Positions 1 through 12,117 of a stretch of DNA of 64,000 bases are shown one piece after another. The stretch is from Leptoclinus maculatus. Lineage: Eukaryota > Chordata > Actinopteri > Perciformes > Stichaeidae. Made by a program: the position numbers and the translations under genes. Where the stretch lies: contig JAVDOI010000019.1 in NCBI GenBank assembly GCA_032191485.1, positions 2,880,612 to 2,944,611 of the forward strand, given 5' to 3'. The first letter of the stretch is position 1. Each line of letters begins with the position of its first letter. The notes under the pieces were generated by a model. That model saw only the letters and a program-made list of their open reading frames with translations, searched no databases and was not told where the DNA came from.

Positions 1-1023
1 AAAGTCACGGTTCGGTTCGGTACGGTACAGTGGAGCCACGGTTCGGTACGTTTCGGTACGTTTTCAATACAGTAGAAAACTATAAATGCCAGAGAAACGT
101 ACTTGATTTTAAAATATATTTATTCATTAAAACTAACATCATAAAGCTATTCTTTGACTTTGAACAATGATGGATCTATACCTGAGTGACCCATCTTCTG
201 GGGTGTCTTCTTAGCAACACATAAGCATAAAAAACAAAAACTGCTCCTTAAAAAATGTAACGTTAATGTAGTAGTTTTCTTGTAAAAAGCGGAAATTACG
301 GTTTGGCTGAAATGGGCTCGTGAAGGAGTAGTGCAACGGGGCCCAATAACATTCAGCAGGTTCATAAAGTGTTTTACACTACAGAGTCGGGTCTCATGTC
401 CGCGGCTATAAATGTACCAACCACCGTGGTGATCGCTTGTTGATCGTGTTGTTTTTTTATCCACCACTCTCTCACCATCGCCCTCATAGTTCACAGAGAA
501 ACCAAAGTGGCTCCAAACACCAGACCTGTAGGCCGTTGGAGGATCTTTTATTTCTGGTCTATTACTAGCCATGTTGCACCGAGCTAACGTTAGCTTCGTG
601 TAGCGTGTCTCACAGCGCAAAGTGCCCGACTGGAGTAGGAAGTGTTTCTTTGGTGGTGGGCGTGTCAGAGAGCACGCTGTCCGTTACGTCATGTGTGTTG
701 CCAGTTTGAGAACAGTGGCTCCACCGAAAACATAATATATCCCACAATTTAAGCTTCTGCATTTCCAAATGCACTAAAAAAAAACAAAAAAACAAAAAAT
801 ATACACTATATTTATCCCTTTATGGGGGACATTTTTCTCTGCATTTGACCCATCCCTGTATATAGGGAGCAGTGGGCTGCCAATGACAGGCGCCCGGGGA
901 GCTAGGGGTACAGTGTCTTGCTCAGGGACACTTCGACACATGACACGGCCCAGTCAAGGATTGAACCTTCGACCTTGCGGTTACCAGACAACCCTCTTAA
1001 CCCAGGGAGCCACGGTCGCCCCC

Positions 1024-1057
<34 letters not shown>

Positions 1058-1159
1058 AAAAAAAAACGTATGAACGGTTCGTTCGGTTCGTCATGCGTAC
1101 CGAACCGTGAGCCTCGTACCGAACGGTTCAATACGAATACGCGTATCGTTACACCCCTA
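1..1159. mobile_element. Non-autonomous hAT transposon (family hAT-N1), copy 1, cut by the window edge
   Basis: This is the right 1159 bases of an element seen whole at 13631-14809; the first 20 bases lie outside the window. It ends in the terminal repeat CGTTACACCCCTA, and both subterminal zones are rich in CGGTTCGGTACG-like repeats, as is typical of hAT elements. A minus-strand relic at about 147-620 resembles the start of a ZBED-type hAT transposase: a BED-finger-like SGVWSHFGF motif is followed by unrelated sequence, so an internal deletion removed the rest. A SINE sits inside it. Compared with the copy at 13631 I count four substitutions and no indels, so both moved recently. It is inserted in another hAT relic that continues at 1160. 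Confidence 0.85.
797..1024 (-). mobile_element. tRNA-headed fish SINE inside hAT-N1 copy 1
   Basis: Read on the minus strand it begins GCGACCGTGGCTCCCTGGG, a tRNA-like A-box region. It continues to a B box (GGTTCAATCC, plus 958-967) and a body found widely in teleost genomes (AAGTGTCCCTGAGCAAGACA), and ends near an AT-rich tail. A poly(A) run on the plus strand (about 1026-1066) adjoins the head rather than the tail, which is not the usual place for a retroposon tail. The identical arrangement in the second hAT-N1 copy shows the SINE was already inside the DNA transposon when it moved. The 3' boundary is approximate. Confidence 0.7.
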
Positions 1160-1943
1160 GCGGTGACAATCCCAATATCTGCTGCCTCTGTCGAGCGGAC
1201 ATTTTCAGCCCTCAAACGCATTAACACGTATTCAAGAAATACAACTGGGGAGGCTCGACTGTCTTCACTGGCGTCCATGAATCGAGAAGGACTTCTTACT
1301 GGAACTAAAATGCACGGATGTACTGAACAACCGTGAGATTAAACTCTTTATTAATAAAGAAAGGAGGATGGACTTTGTCTTTAAATCGTGAACAGCAGCT
1401 CTGGTAAGTTAAATGAGTTTGTTTTTACATCTGCAGTAGCTTTAATATGCTTGTTTGTATATTATTATTTGTACAACTTATGAAGATGGATTTTTCTTTG
1501 GTTTTATATGTCATAGGAACCATTGTTACGTCCAATGTTGCTCTGGGGACATATTTAGCCGGTGCTGCCAATTTGCTCGCTAAATCTGCCGACTTTCCAA
1601 ACCCTCATGGCGACTTTTTTTGTCAAAAGCTACTAGCGACCACTCTAGCGACTTTTCTGGTGTTTTGACTCTGACGTTAAAGCACTACCGTTCTACAGTT
1701 ACTGTCGTGAACGAGCAGCGGGTGCTGCCGTGAGCCCCTCCGCCGCCCCAAAGCACACACAGGCAGGTACTCTCACAGAAGCCTCGCGCAGCAGTCCCAG
1801 CTGCAGTCAGAGCAGACGCACTCTCTGCAGTTAGTGTATCTATAGGTGTTGGCTTCATTTTTACACAAAACAAATAATAACCGTAGCTGTGTTTCAGCTG
1901 CAGGACAGCAGTGAAGGCCCAGGTATAAAATGCACGGCCCGCC

Positions 1944-1945
<2 letters not shown>
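1160..1945 (+). mobile_element. hAT relic (family hAT-N2), copy 1, with transposase C-terminal fragment
   Basis: A short coding relic at about 1162-1335 reads SAASVERTFSALKRI followed by an SSLASMNREG stretch, the hAT dimerisation (hATC) signature at the C-terminus of ZBED-type transposases. The element ends CGGCCCGCCAC at 1945, matching the right terminus of the complete family member at 23684-24736 except for the last two bases. Its left part is interrupted by hAT-N1. It keeps about 200 bases (around 1680-1885) that are deleted in the second copy. It encodes no functional transposase. Confidence 0.75.

Positions 1946-1971
<26 letters not shown>
1946..1971. repeat. (TA)n microsatellite at the edge of A/B homology
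   Basis: A TA-dinucleotide tract. To its right, sequence matches the equivalent tract in copy B (to 17654); to its left, the two copies carry different transposons. It marks the left limit of recognisable A/B homology in this window. Confidence 0.8.
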
Positions 1972-1975
<4 letters not shown>

Positions 1976-2043
1976 ACATCCACAGAAAAGCTTTAAGAGT
2001 GTTTGTGTTGGCTATATACAAATTCCAACAAATCCGGTCATAC

Positions 2044-5000
2044 CTGATCCAGCTGCTCCTTGGTACAATGTTGGTGCAGGATGGGGATGACTGGTAGATG
2101 ATTTTAGCATCGCCATGGCAACTACCGTCTGGGAGGAGAACACATGCGTTGACCGTGCCTTTAGTATTGGCACTGGGAATGTGGAACGTTAGTTTCACAC
2201 CAGTGTGGTTCCATACAGGAGACCTGAGAGAGGAAACCAGTTAGCCTCACTGAGATCAAGACTTTGACAACATATTAACAATATTATGCAGAATACTTAT
2301 ATACAGCCAAAGGAAGAGCAGCAAAATGTGCCAGAACATAAGTAACCATCTCTCTTAACTCCCTGAAAAGGTGTTTTATAACAGAAAGATAAAAACACAA
2401 TCCAGAAATAGCTTAAGATCATCAATCCCTAAAGCAGAAGCACACTCAGCTTTAGTTTTAAGTAGATGCTCGGATTCTAAAATGTCTGAGCAACAGCACT
2501 GACAAGCACAAGGTGCACAAGTTTATACTTAAAAAGGGAAATACCACTCATTTTGACTTTGAGGCTTTCCTAAATCTAAAAACTGGGCATCTGACGTATC
2601 AGCAGCAGCACCATTGACAACCAAAAGGTTTCTGACTTGCTGCGACACAAAACTGAAGTTTATAATAAGCATGTTTGAACCATGACGTAAGCCTCATCGA
2701 AGTAGAAGTACTTAAAAACATCAAACAAAATCTCCTTGATTGTGTCTGTGGAGCAGAGCCATATTATACATTAAAAAGTCCAGTTAGACATAAAGTATTG
2801 ATTAGACAGTCACTAATAAGTATTGAATTAACAGTCAACTTGGCTAATGCGTGGAATTTACCTGTGAGGTAATAATTGCTGTCTTCAAATTGTAATTTCT
2901 AGTGTAAGCGTAATTTTAGCCGCTCATAAACTGACTCACTCGTGTGGAGTGCAGTCCATGTCCGCCTGGATCCTCACTCTGGTCACATCACTGAGGTTGT
3001 AACCCGACAACACTGCATGGTTTCTGCCGTAGAAAGACACGACGCTGGGAGTGATGGAGGAGATCTCCGGTTTCTGACAGTAAAACACACATAAAGATAA
3101 TCAGTTTTAATGCATGTCACCCTGTACTGATGTTTTAATCTCCACTGAATGTGAAGGAGGTGAGCATCAGAGGAAGAATGTGAGAGAATTGAGGTTCAGA
3201 CTTACAAAAAAGTTCATCCCTGACTGCATCAATTGGCAAACGTCCTGCAGGAGGAAGTGAGGGGAAGAAATGAAGCAGGTTCACATGACACACAGTAAAG
3301 GTACTCAACTCATTTCCTGTTAACTTATCTGGTAGTTGCTAAATGTAGCCAACATGAAGTTAACATTCTTGTTAAATATGTTTTGAAAGAGTTAAAATAA
3401 TTATTCTTAACTAGTAACAACAAATAGAATTATATACAGTCATAGTCTTCAAACGGCTCTAAATGTAGCACTTGGAAACATGTACGAGTTCTGGAAAAGC
3501 CTACTGTGTGTTAGATAAATACATAAAAACATGCATAATTACATCCTTCACTCCTCCATCTGCCCAGGAACAGACGCTTTTGCTCCAGTCACATCCAGCC
3601 TCGATACACTGCCGACACCTGAAGAGAAAACAAATGTTCTCACATGTTGTTGATAAAACTTGAATCACAATGACACAAAGATCACATGATAGTAATACTG
3701 CATCATGTTTCCTGATGATAAAACATGACCACTGCCAGCCATATTTAAAGTATGAGGCTCAGCAGTAAGCTGGCCGTTGGTTCCGTCTTTTTCTCTCTTT
3801 TTATTCTCATGCTTTTGCCTTGCAGTCTGTTCATGCTGTTTGATTGTTTAACATCAGAGCAGCTCGTTTCATCTCTTGTTAGTAGCACAATGAGGCTTTG
3901 CTACTAGGCTTTTCATCTCAAACATTAGCTATTTACCAATGTTAAATATAGGAAAAGGACTGATTAAAATTTTTCAGATGGCATTTGCCTGAACAAAATA
4001 CACTCCCTTCCCCTGACAATAATCCATTTTGCCCAAAACCAAACAGGGGATGCAAGCCTTCACCTCCTTAATGACTCTACAAGCTATTCAATTGGAGTTA
4101 TGCTGCCCCTACCTCTCATTCACACTGGATTGGGGACTTAATGTTCTGTTGGAAACTTGAAAATGACTCAGTTACTCCATTATTACTTTCTTAAATCTTT
4201 TGTTGAATATTTATTTTATTTCTTTATTACATCTTCTTCATATATTGGGCTTTTTGTTTTGTACTTTTCAACTAGAGTCTTTTTGGTCATTATCACATGG
4301 CGCAATATGAGTTTGTGTGTGTGAAGCTTCAAGTTGTATGCATGTGTGTGTGTCTTATGTCAGCTGGATGCCTGAGGTTGAGTTAACAGCTAAAATGTTG
4401 ATTTGTACTGATCCACAATGGTACTCAATAAACCTTAGAGGGAATGAAAGTATGAGGCTTTGCAAGAACAATGGCTTTTATCCAACAGAATTTGGACAGT
4501 TGTGAAAAGACGAGGTTCATTTCTTTTTTCGATACCTGAGACCTGATCATTTCATCAGTGATGCATCTGACTGACTATGTACTTACAGGACAGAAGTTGG
4601 CGGTCCACTGATCTCAGAGCAGTTGAACAGCTTCAGTTGTTCCCTCAACAGTGTCGTCCCAAGTCTAAACTTAACTGTGACAGGCAGGCCTGTTAGGTGA
4701 AAATAGTAGAGTGAATGTCAGAGTCTTGGTCATAATATTCAGGAACACATGTTTTATGTGATGTAACAATATATAACATCTTCACTTTTTCATTTAACAA
4801 AGACTCTTGTGACAGTGTGAAAGTCATTGATCACCAGGTATTTCATTCACTGGATTGATATTATATCCATTACTCACTGACCTTCAGCAGGAAGTGTGCT
4901 TTTTGAAAGGATGCAGGTGCATTGTGGGAACTGTGGAGGAGGGCTTTTTGTGCTACAAAGCTCACTGGAACTTATGGAGAATTGACAGACGAAGTTAGCC

Positions 5001-8000
5001 CGAGCCTCCTGGCCCACAGTGAGGTGTGTCTGGACGTTTAGTGTGATCTGAGAAAAGGAGGATAAGAGTGTTTAAAGGAGAAACATGCGACAGTCACAAC
5101 CGAGTACAGTTCAAAGCTTGCATGTGATCTGTACCTGTCCAGAGCCGTCCTTTGCTACTCTGTAGGAAACCATTTTCGGTTGAAAATCATCAGGAATGGA
5201 TATCCAGTCTGAATCTTGGCAGTCATCTTCAAATGTGCAACTAGGAAGAGAAACAAAATGTTTTAACCGAGTTTATGATCATTTAAAGGTGTCAACTGCA
5301 GATGATGTTTCCCCGACCTGTTTTTAGAGCCGCACCAGACGCAGTATGGATCCTGTGCAGACCAACAGTCCTGCACGTTTGTGTATGTGCTGCAATCAGA
5401 CACGGGTACGCGCTTCATCTAGAACAAAACACAAACATAGCAACACTTTAAAAGACAGCACATTGTGGTAATGAAAACATCAGAACATTTTTAAGTATTC
5501 ATAATCTCTCAGTGTTCACCACAGCCCAACACATGACGCATGTGCAATGCACCTACCTGGTTTTGTAATGGCATGTACACATGTTTAAGATCCACTTGAT
5601 CCAGAAGCATTTTGGGAAACACTTGGCGGTCGTCGTTGGCCCTGTAGAGCACCCTGGGACAGGTGGGGTGGTAGTTCTTGTCCACAGCGAGCTGACAACA
5701 AGAACGTAGCTTTGTTAGGTTTCAGACTGAGCTACTCTGCTGGTAAATTCCAAACGGTTATGGTTTAATGAACGGATTAAAAAATGTATTTTGCGCATGA
5801 AGTTAGCCAACAGGCAAACAGCTGGAGAGAGGGTACTACCCGGGTCAAAATATAAAAGGAAACTAGTTGTTTTGATCCATTAAAGGTTTAGGCTTAATTA
5901 GCCAGCAAAAATGATTATTTGGCTCTCTCAATGTGCCTTTTTTCACAGCAGACCTTTTGGCTTGTCATAGTAGGAAATTCATTTAATTATCTACAAATAG
6001 CACAACTATAGATACAATCTGCCAAAAACATTAGCATGAATGACTCTTAACTAGCTAAAAAAAAAAAAAAAAAAAAAATATATATAAAAATGTTTAAATC
6101 TGCTGCTGCACTTTGCCTTTACAAGTGACTGCGAATGAAGATTTGACTCGTTACTGTCAGTGGCGGAAGTAGAGTGAAGTGCTTGCTGCTGCAAGCGATG
6201 GCTGTGGCGATTCAGTAGAGGATTAGTTGCATTTCCTGGTGAGTCTGTGGTTCCGGTTTCTTTACCGGCACACAGGATGTGATTCAACTATATTTTGTGC
6301 TGCCCAGCGTTCATGTTTAAGCAGAAATGTCATGGCGTCTCCCTCTTCAGCCTCAGACTCAGACTCACCAGTGTATATGCTGGAGTTTTTCAGGTTCTGT
6401 CAGGCTTCACTTACCCCTATAGGGAGTTTCCCTCCTCTGGCAATCACCTGGCCACACACCTGTCTGCACAGCTGGACCTAATTTCCTCAATCACTCTCGG
6501 TGCATATGGAGGGCAGCTTTTCAGTCAGCCTTCTTTGCCATGCTGCTGTAGATGTGCGGCTATTTTTTTTTTTTAACCTGCTTGAGTTTGATGCCAGTTA
6601 CCCGTTTGTTTGACTTGCACCTTGCCTCGGTGCCTGCCCTCCTTTCTCTGACTCCCCCTCGATCTGTTTGCCTGTTCTGTCTGCACACCTGTTGGCAATT
6701 GCTGACTGACAAATATTTAAAGGGATAGTTCAGGTGTTTTGAAGTGGGGTTGTATGAGGCACATAGTCGGCGTATTACCTACAGTATAGATGACGGTCAA
6801 TGCCCCAAGTTTGGAGAAGCAGGCAGAAGTACCAGTAAAGAGCAAAGCTATGTACTGCTGTGGACCGGGGGAGCAGTAAAACGTATTAAGCCACCGAAAA
6901 GAAAGGTCCGCCTTTAATAAATTCTATCAGTGTAAGTGTAGATTGTATTTACAATATTTTCGCTGCTTTACCTTGCCGTGACACAGCATTTTCCGATGTG
7001 GAACTGAAGCCGTTGTATCGGTCTATACTCTTTGCCAAAGTCACCAGACTCTATTGAAAAAAAACGAATTTCTCCTCGCAGATCACAGGAGTGTTTTTCC
7101 CAAAGGAGTCTGGTGGCTTTGGCGAGAGCACAGATAACGGCTTCTGTTCACCTGTTGGAAACATACTGTGTATCTGTCTCACGGCAAGATGAACCGCAAT
7201 ATACTGAGCAAGACGATGATTATAAGAAGCTCTTGTTTTTGTAAATTTTACGTTGAAAGAGTATACTTGTGCGTAATTTAAGAAAATCTGAATAATGAAT
7301 AGAAACAAATATTGCTGAACAAACAGAATTCGGTGTGTCTGATATTTGACCACACCCTGTTAATAGTTCACAACCAAAAGGTGGCATAGGGTTTCTATGT
7401 TTGTTCTAGTTATTTATAGGTCTACACCTCACACATATCATCACACTATCGTCTTTAGCAAAACAAAAAGGCAACAACCGGTCGACACTTTCTGCATCGC
7501 CTTTTTTCCCCCCACTACCTGTCGGGTGTCTTCCCCGATGCATTACATATGCTAGCGAGTCAATAATAAAACCATTCTTCTCTGTTAGGCCTCAGCTGCC
7601 TAGCTGGGAGAAATGCACTTAGGGGTTTTATGAAAACTTTAGAAAGTAAACTCGGCATGAAAGAGCCCATTGTGTCGAGCAGAGGGTTACTGTGGAGTGC
7701 TTCCTGTTTAATTATTGAATCATGTGAATGAGCGTGTGTAAAGACTCTCTGCACAATTTCATTTGTTTTCAGAAGATGGAAAGAAGACAGAGGATGATGT
7801 GATGAAGAAGAGACAAAGACGGGGGTGACGGGAAGCTGGTCAGAATTAACCAAAAATAATGCAAGAAATTGGACATTATTTTTCAGGCCCCACTAAGAAG
7901 AAGACTGAAATATGAATTTGTCAACTTCAATCACGTTATGATTGAAAGTTGTAATGGAAACATTTTAGAGCGTCTGTCGTCCTATAGAGCATCGCCCTCC

Positions 8001-10075
8001 TTCCTCTCATTAAATAAACATCAGTGACATTAATGTATAGATAGTAGTTAACTAAACGAACACATTTGAGAGCATCTGATGCATGCATGCGTAAGTACTA
8101 ATTCTAAATAAGTATTTCCACACACCTTAATGAGCTGCCCATCTCCTGTCCCGATGAAGAACACCACCCAGGCCTTGTGTCTCACTGCCAGAACAGAGGT
8201 CATGTACTTCTGCCTGAAGAGCACGTCCTTCGGCTTCAGAGTCTTTGGCTGAGGAACAAACACACCGATGATTAGATTAGGATCCAACAGGTATTTATGG
8301 TTCATCAAGTGATTGTGACTGATAATAAATCATGTACATTCATATTTTTTGTTTGTCATTTCATTGTGCCTTTGAATGTGAGCCGCAACAGGAAAGCTTT
8401 GGCATAGGCATTAGCATAAAACCCTCCCTGGATTCAGTGAGTTATGCTGTACTTAGCCTACACCTCGTCTGCTCTGGAATGAATATCCATGTGAGTGTTC
8501 AGTGACAGTAAGTGACATTTTGATTATTTTGTCACCATCTCTATAGCAATCAACTCCATAAGAGCCTCATAAACCAACTTCTCATTTAATAAGACAATTC
8601 AGTGAGCAAAACCTAGTTCCCTCCTCAAATATGCTTACACCAGCAGACAAGATTGCACTTTGAAATAACTTTAACCTTATTTCTGTGTTAATTTACATGG
8701 AAACATCTATGGGGAAAAACTTAAATCATGTGAATTAGTAAAGTAATTAAGTCCCAAATTATTTATTTTAAAATAAGTTTCCTTGCATTATTTTTCTAGC
8801 TTCTTAGAACGTTGCTCATTCATTTCACTCTTAAAGCACTTTGTAAACTGTGCTTATAATATGAAATATACACATTCATAGTATTAGTAGTAGCAGCATG
8901 GTATGTCTTTATGATCGTTACCCATATGGACATTGGTTTTCACGTAGAGTGGAAGACTTTGTCAGTGCGTAAAATGAGCCCGTGATTCTAATTTTGTAAC
9001 TTTAGTGGAAACAACACCCGATCACTACAAAACGTTTATCTATAATAAAACCACCCACCGTCGGTGCTGCGATAAGAGGACAGACATTGACAAAGTCTGG
9101 ATCTGTATCGGGGACTCCGCTGAGATCCGGACTGATGTCAAACAGTACCAGCTCGGTGTTGGTTTGTCCTCCGTCCACACTGAACACGCCGCTCCACAGC
9201 ACCGGCGGCCCGCCCGGGATCACCGCGGAGGCGAGGAGCTTGCTGCCTTCACCCCCATCACCATCAGAGACACGAAGGGTCGCGCCCCGCAGAGACTCGA
9301 GAGTCACCTTTTTGTTTGTTTTACTCTCGAGCCAAATGAGACGGACTTTGTTGTTCTCGTCACTTGAGGGCAGGTTGGAGAAAAGATAAATGATTGAATT
9401 GATCTGAAATCCATCCACAAACTCAGCACTGCGTTTGCATCGTTGGATTGAAGGGGTAGCATCGCCGCCACTCAAAGAAAATATAGATCCTTTCTGATGG
9501 TGTTTCGTATTAAGAAGGTGCACTGCTTCTCGTACCAAGGAGCAGCTTTTCTTTGCGTGCTCATATTGCGGCTTATATTGCTGATCGGCAGTCAGAATGT
9601 AGGTCTCGGTCCTTGTCTGCTCCACATCCACCAGGAAGCCGACGGACGCGCTGCTTGTCCACGGGGATCCCACCAGGATGTGCTCCCCGTACAGCACATT
9701 AGAAATGTTCTTCAGGTCCAGCACTTCGCAGTAGCCGCACTCGATCACGCCGCAGCTGATCAGCGTGTCATTCTCAACAAACGGCAACAATATGTTGACG
9801 CTGAAAGTTGCGTTCCGCTTGGGTGTCTCGGCAACTCGGGAAAAGTGCGCATCGTCGCCCTCCGTCAAGATCCCTCTCTGACTCAGACTCTGGACCAGAG
9901 TCAGGTCGTGGCTCAGCTGGTACAGCCTCTCCTCCGTAGCGACGTAAACCGTGTTGGCGGCCACGGCGAAGTGGCGGATGTCTCCATCAAAAGTGAAGCC
10001 TCCGTTCTCCTCCAGGCACCGAGCTGGTTCTCCCCAGAGAATGAACAGCAGACCGGGCAGCAGCAGCAGCAGCAT
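2044..10075 (-). CDS. plxnc1: Plexin-C1-like receptor, copy A (5' 11 coding exons; 3' end outside window)
   Basis: Plexins are transmembrane semaphorin receptors; PLXNC1 binds SEMA7A and related ligands. Minus-strand coding exons, all with GT-AG sites and compatible phase: 9059-10075, 8126-8248, 5557-5691, 5318-5418, 5135-5240, 4882-5047, 4587-4689, 3543-3618, 3206-3244, 2940-3073 and 2044-2223 (726 codons plus two bases). Visible in order: Leu-rich signal peptide, Sema domain with a GTGDGQL motif, PSI domain (DPYCVWC), a second cysteine module (CRQC, GCDW) and the first IPT-like domain. The start is ATG 10075: an in-frame TGA precedes the GTG at 10093. The intron 5692-8125 is three times longer than in copy B because of repeats. 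Later exons lie left of the window, so whether this copy has the intracellular GAP domain is unknown. No frame damage was found. Confidence 0.88.
3827..4488. other. Intron segment present in plexin copy A only
   Basis: About 660 bases between the exons at 3543-3618 and 4587-4689 have no counterpart in copy B. There the flanking sequences CCTTGCAG and CAGAATTTGGACAG are joined directly near 19555. The short repeat at the junction suggests a deletion in B. I recognise no gene or mobile element within it. Confidence 0.5.
6060..6080. repeat. Poly(A)/AT tract in plexin A intron
   Basis: A run of about 20 A followed by TATATATA. It lies in the roughly 2.4-kb intron between exons 2 and 3 of copy A, which is expanded relative to copy B. 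It may be the tail of a retroposed fragment, but no clear element boundary is visible. Confidence 0.6.
6717..7245. repeat. Teleost interspersed repeat (TTAAAGGGATAGTTCAGGTG family)
   Basis: Begins TTAAAGGGATAGTTCAGGTG and continues with GAAGTGGGGTTGTATGAGG, a sequence I recognise as a high-copy repeat of percomorph fish. It is absent from the same intron of copy B, so it was inserted in A or lost from B. The right boundary is uncertain. A related fragment may lie at about 53570-53775. Confidence 0.5.
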
Positions 10076-10093
10076 CTTCCGGCAGCACAACAC

Positions 10094-10114
10094 TCACACG
10101 CTGACGGTCTTCAT
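10094..10114 (-). promoter_or_regulatory. Upstream ORF in plexin A leader
   Basis: The leader holds a six-codon ORF (MKTVSV, stop TGA), in the same frame as the main ATG at 10075 and ending 18 bases before it. It is identical in copy B. If both starts are on the mRNA, it could lower translation of the receptor. The transcription start is not known from sequence alone. Confidence 0.45.
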
Positions 10115-11663
10115 GGCACTCTGCTCTCCTCCACAGTGTCACTGGAGTCGCGCGTGGTCCTGCTGAAAAGAGAAGTGCTGAAAGTGGGAGGGAGCGCGCG
10201 CGTCCAGCAAAACCGAAAACTAACGCACATAATAATTTGTGCGACTTTAATGTTTTACGCTCATCTGAGTTTGTCCCTTTTTGTTTTGACCAAGTTTTAA
10301 AACAAAGTGTACGTTAGTCTGATCAGACGGTGATAGCCTCCAGCTGAGAACGCGTCTGATGAAAACACTTCACATGATAAACACATTCTGAATAAGGCAG
10401 CAGAGAGGTCTGATTGGCCCGCTCAATAATCAATCCTCATATGAATGTAGTCGCTAAAATGAGTCCATTAAAGATCACGTGAATCATTTGCATTGCGTCT
10501 TTGATGTTCCTCGATCCTCTACAAGTTTAGCAAAGAGTCACAACAGGCTACATTATGATTAAGAGTCAGATACAGTACAGCTAATATGACATCTAGTGTC
10601 AGCTTTGGGAAGGTTGTTCTTCTAATCTAGTTGTTGAATGTCACTGACTCAACAAGTCAATGCAAATAGATATGACACTATTTTCTGAGATCATGTAGTT
10701 TTACATTGACAATGCCAGACAGATGTGACTTAATAAAATATATTCAGCAATAGATTTATGTGTATTTAATGTTTTTCTCACATAAACCTTAACATTGTAT
10801 TTTTGTGTAAGTGTGGTGTATGTATTTGCTTTTCATTGTAAACACATTATATAGCTTTATAATCACAATATAGACTAGCTATGGCATGTAAGCTAGGCTT
10901 CTAGCACTTCAATGTTACTTTACTAGCTCATTAACACTGATGATAAAACATAAAACACAGGATCACTTTTTTTAAACGAACTTAAAAACCTAAAATGAGT
11001 AAAATTATGTAGAAAATATATTTTTCAATTGACATAATTACAGAAAGCCTGCTGTAGGCTGCCCTCTTGTGGTTGAACTGGTTCCTGTTGTCAGCTACTT
11101 GGTGCAGTTTGTGACTTCCTGTGGTTAAAGTATGTACAAGTAAATGAGAATGTACTTGTTGTCATGTAGTTGTGTCTAGATATTTTCTTTTGCAGTTTGT
11201 TATTCCGTTTTCCATTCATATTTAGGCTTCATTTAGAAAACCTATCGACATCCTCTGATCTCTGACCGGGTCACGTGACGCAGTCTTTATTTCACCGTTT
11301 ACTGTATACACAGGGTTAACTTAGAGGAATAGTTAAACATTTTAAATATGGCGGGGATTTAGATGAAGCTGCATTAAATCAGTGTAACAGTTTGTTTTCT
11401 ATCGAGTTCTGGCTGCATATTCATATTGTTTTTTATTCTTCTCTTGGAGTGAGTTCTGTAGCATTTTATGGTGAAAAAGTTAAAGCCGTTTCTCAACTCT
11501 TCAATTCAACTATTTAACTAATATTGTGTCAAACACACATCAAAGAGCTGTTGTCCATATTCATCTTTTTCTTTGTGTGATACAACCTTGTCCGAACTCG
11601 GAAGTAAAGATCTTAAATTAAAGAAAAAGAAAACCAAACACACAGAACTAAATATGATTAATA
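10115..11663. other. Intergenic spacer between plexin B 3' end and plexin A 5' end
   Basis: This spacer must contain the copy A promoter. Near the gene it is GC-rich (GCGCGCGCG around 10193); the rest is AT-rich. A block at about 11270-11360 holds the palindrome GTCACGTGAC and AATATGGCGGGG. The whole spacer recurs upstream of copy B (23163-25689), interrupted there by a hAT insertion. No coding potential resembling a plexin intracellular domain is present. Confidence 0.7.
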
Positions 11664-11669
11664 TTTATT
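11664..11669 (-). terminator. Poly(A) signal of plexin copy B
   Basis: AATAAA on the minus strand, about 450 bases downstream of the copy B stop codon, giving a compact 3' UTR (roughly 12117 to 11645). In the homologous relic of unit C the hexamer is changed to AATGAA. Confidence 0.65.
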
Positions 11670-12117
11670 TTTAAGAGAAGCTTTTAGGTAAAAGAAAACA
11701 AACAGGAGCACTTGACAATAACTAAATGTGATGAACATTTAAAAAAAGGATCATTTGATTGCAATTTCCCCAGTGTCCAGTCTGTATTATACAAAAAGTC
11801 ATTTTAATCACACAAATCACAAGTCTCTGAACCTTGGTTTCTATTCCAGGACACATTTGAATTCTTCAAATGGTCTCCATCTAAACTTGAATTAAACAAT
11901 ATTAAAAGTGGTTGCAAGACTGTAAAAGCCAAATATTAAAGACTGCAGGAAGCCCTCTTTCATTCAGTGTATGGTTAAGATTAAATTCATATGACCCAGA
12001 GTGAACTTTACTCCATGTTAATCATGGAGAAAATGTCTATCAAGGAGGAATACAAAATTGACATAAGATGTCCATCTTGATAATGGAGTTGCAAGTTCAC
12101 CGGGTTTGACGTAATGA

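Noticed and set aside
147..620. 157-codon open frame, repeated at 13797-14270, as a host gene
   Set aside because: It lies inside hAT-N1, begins like a BED-finger transposase and then loses homology; it is a transposon relic.
10076..10093. Extending plexin copy A (and B at 23124-23141) six codons upstream to a GTG
   Set aside because: The extension starts with GTG and is preceded by an in-frame TGA; eukaryotic initiation at the ATG followed by a Leu-rich signal peptide fits better.
9497..10300. Long plus-strand open frame, repeated at 22506-23348
   Set aside because: It is the antisense of plexin exon 1, open because of the exon's base composition. The minus strand carries the recognisable Sema domain and splice sites.
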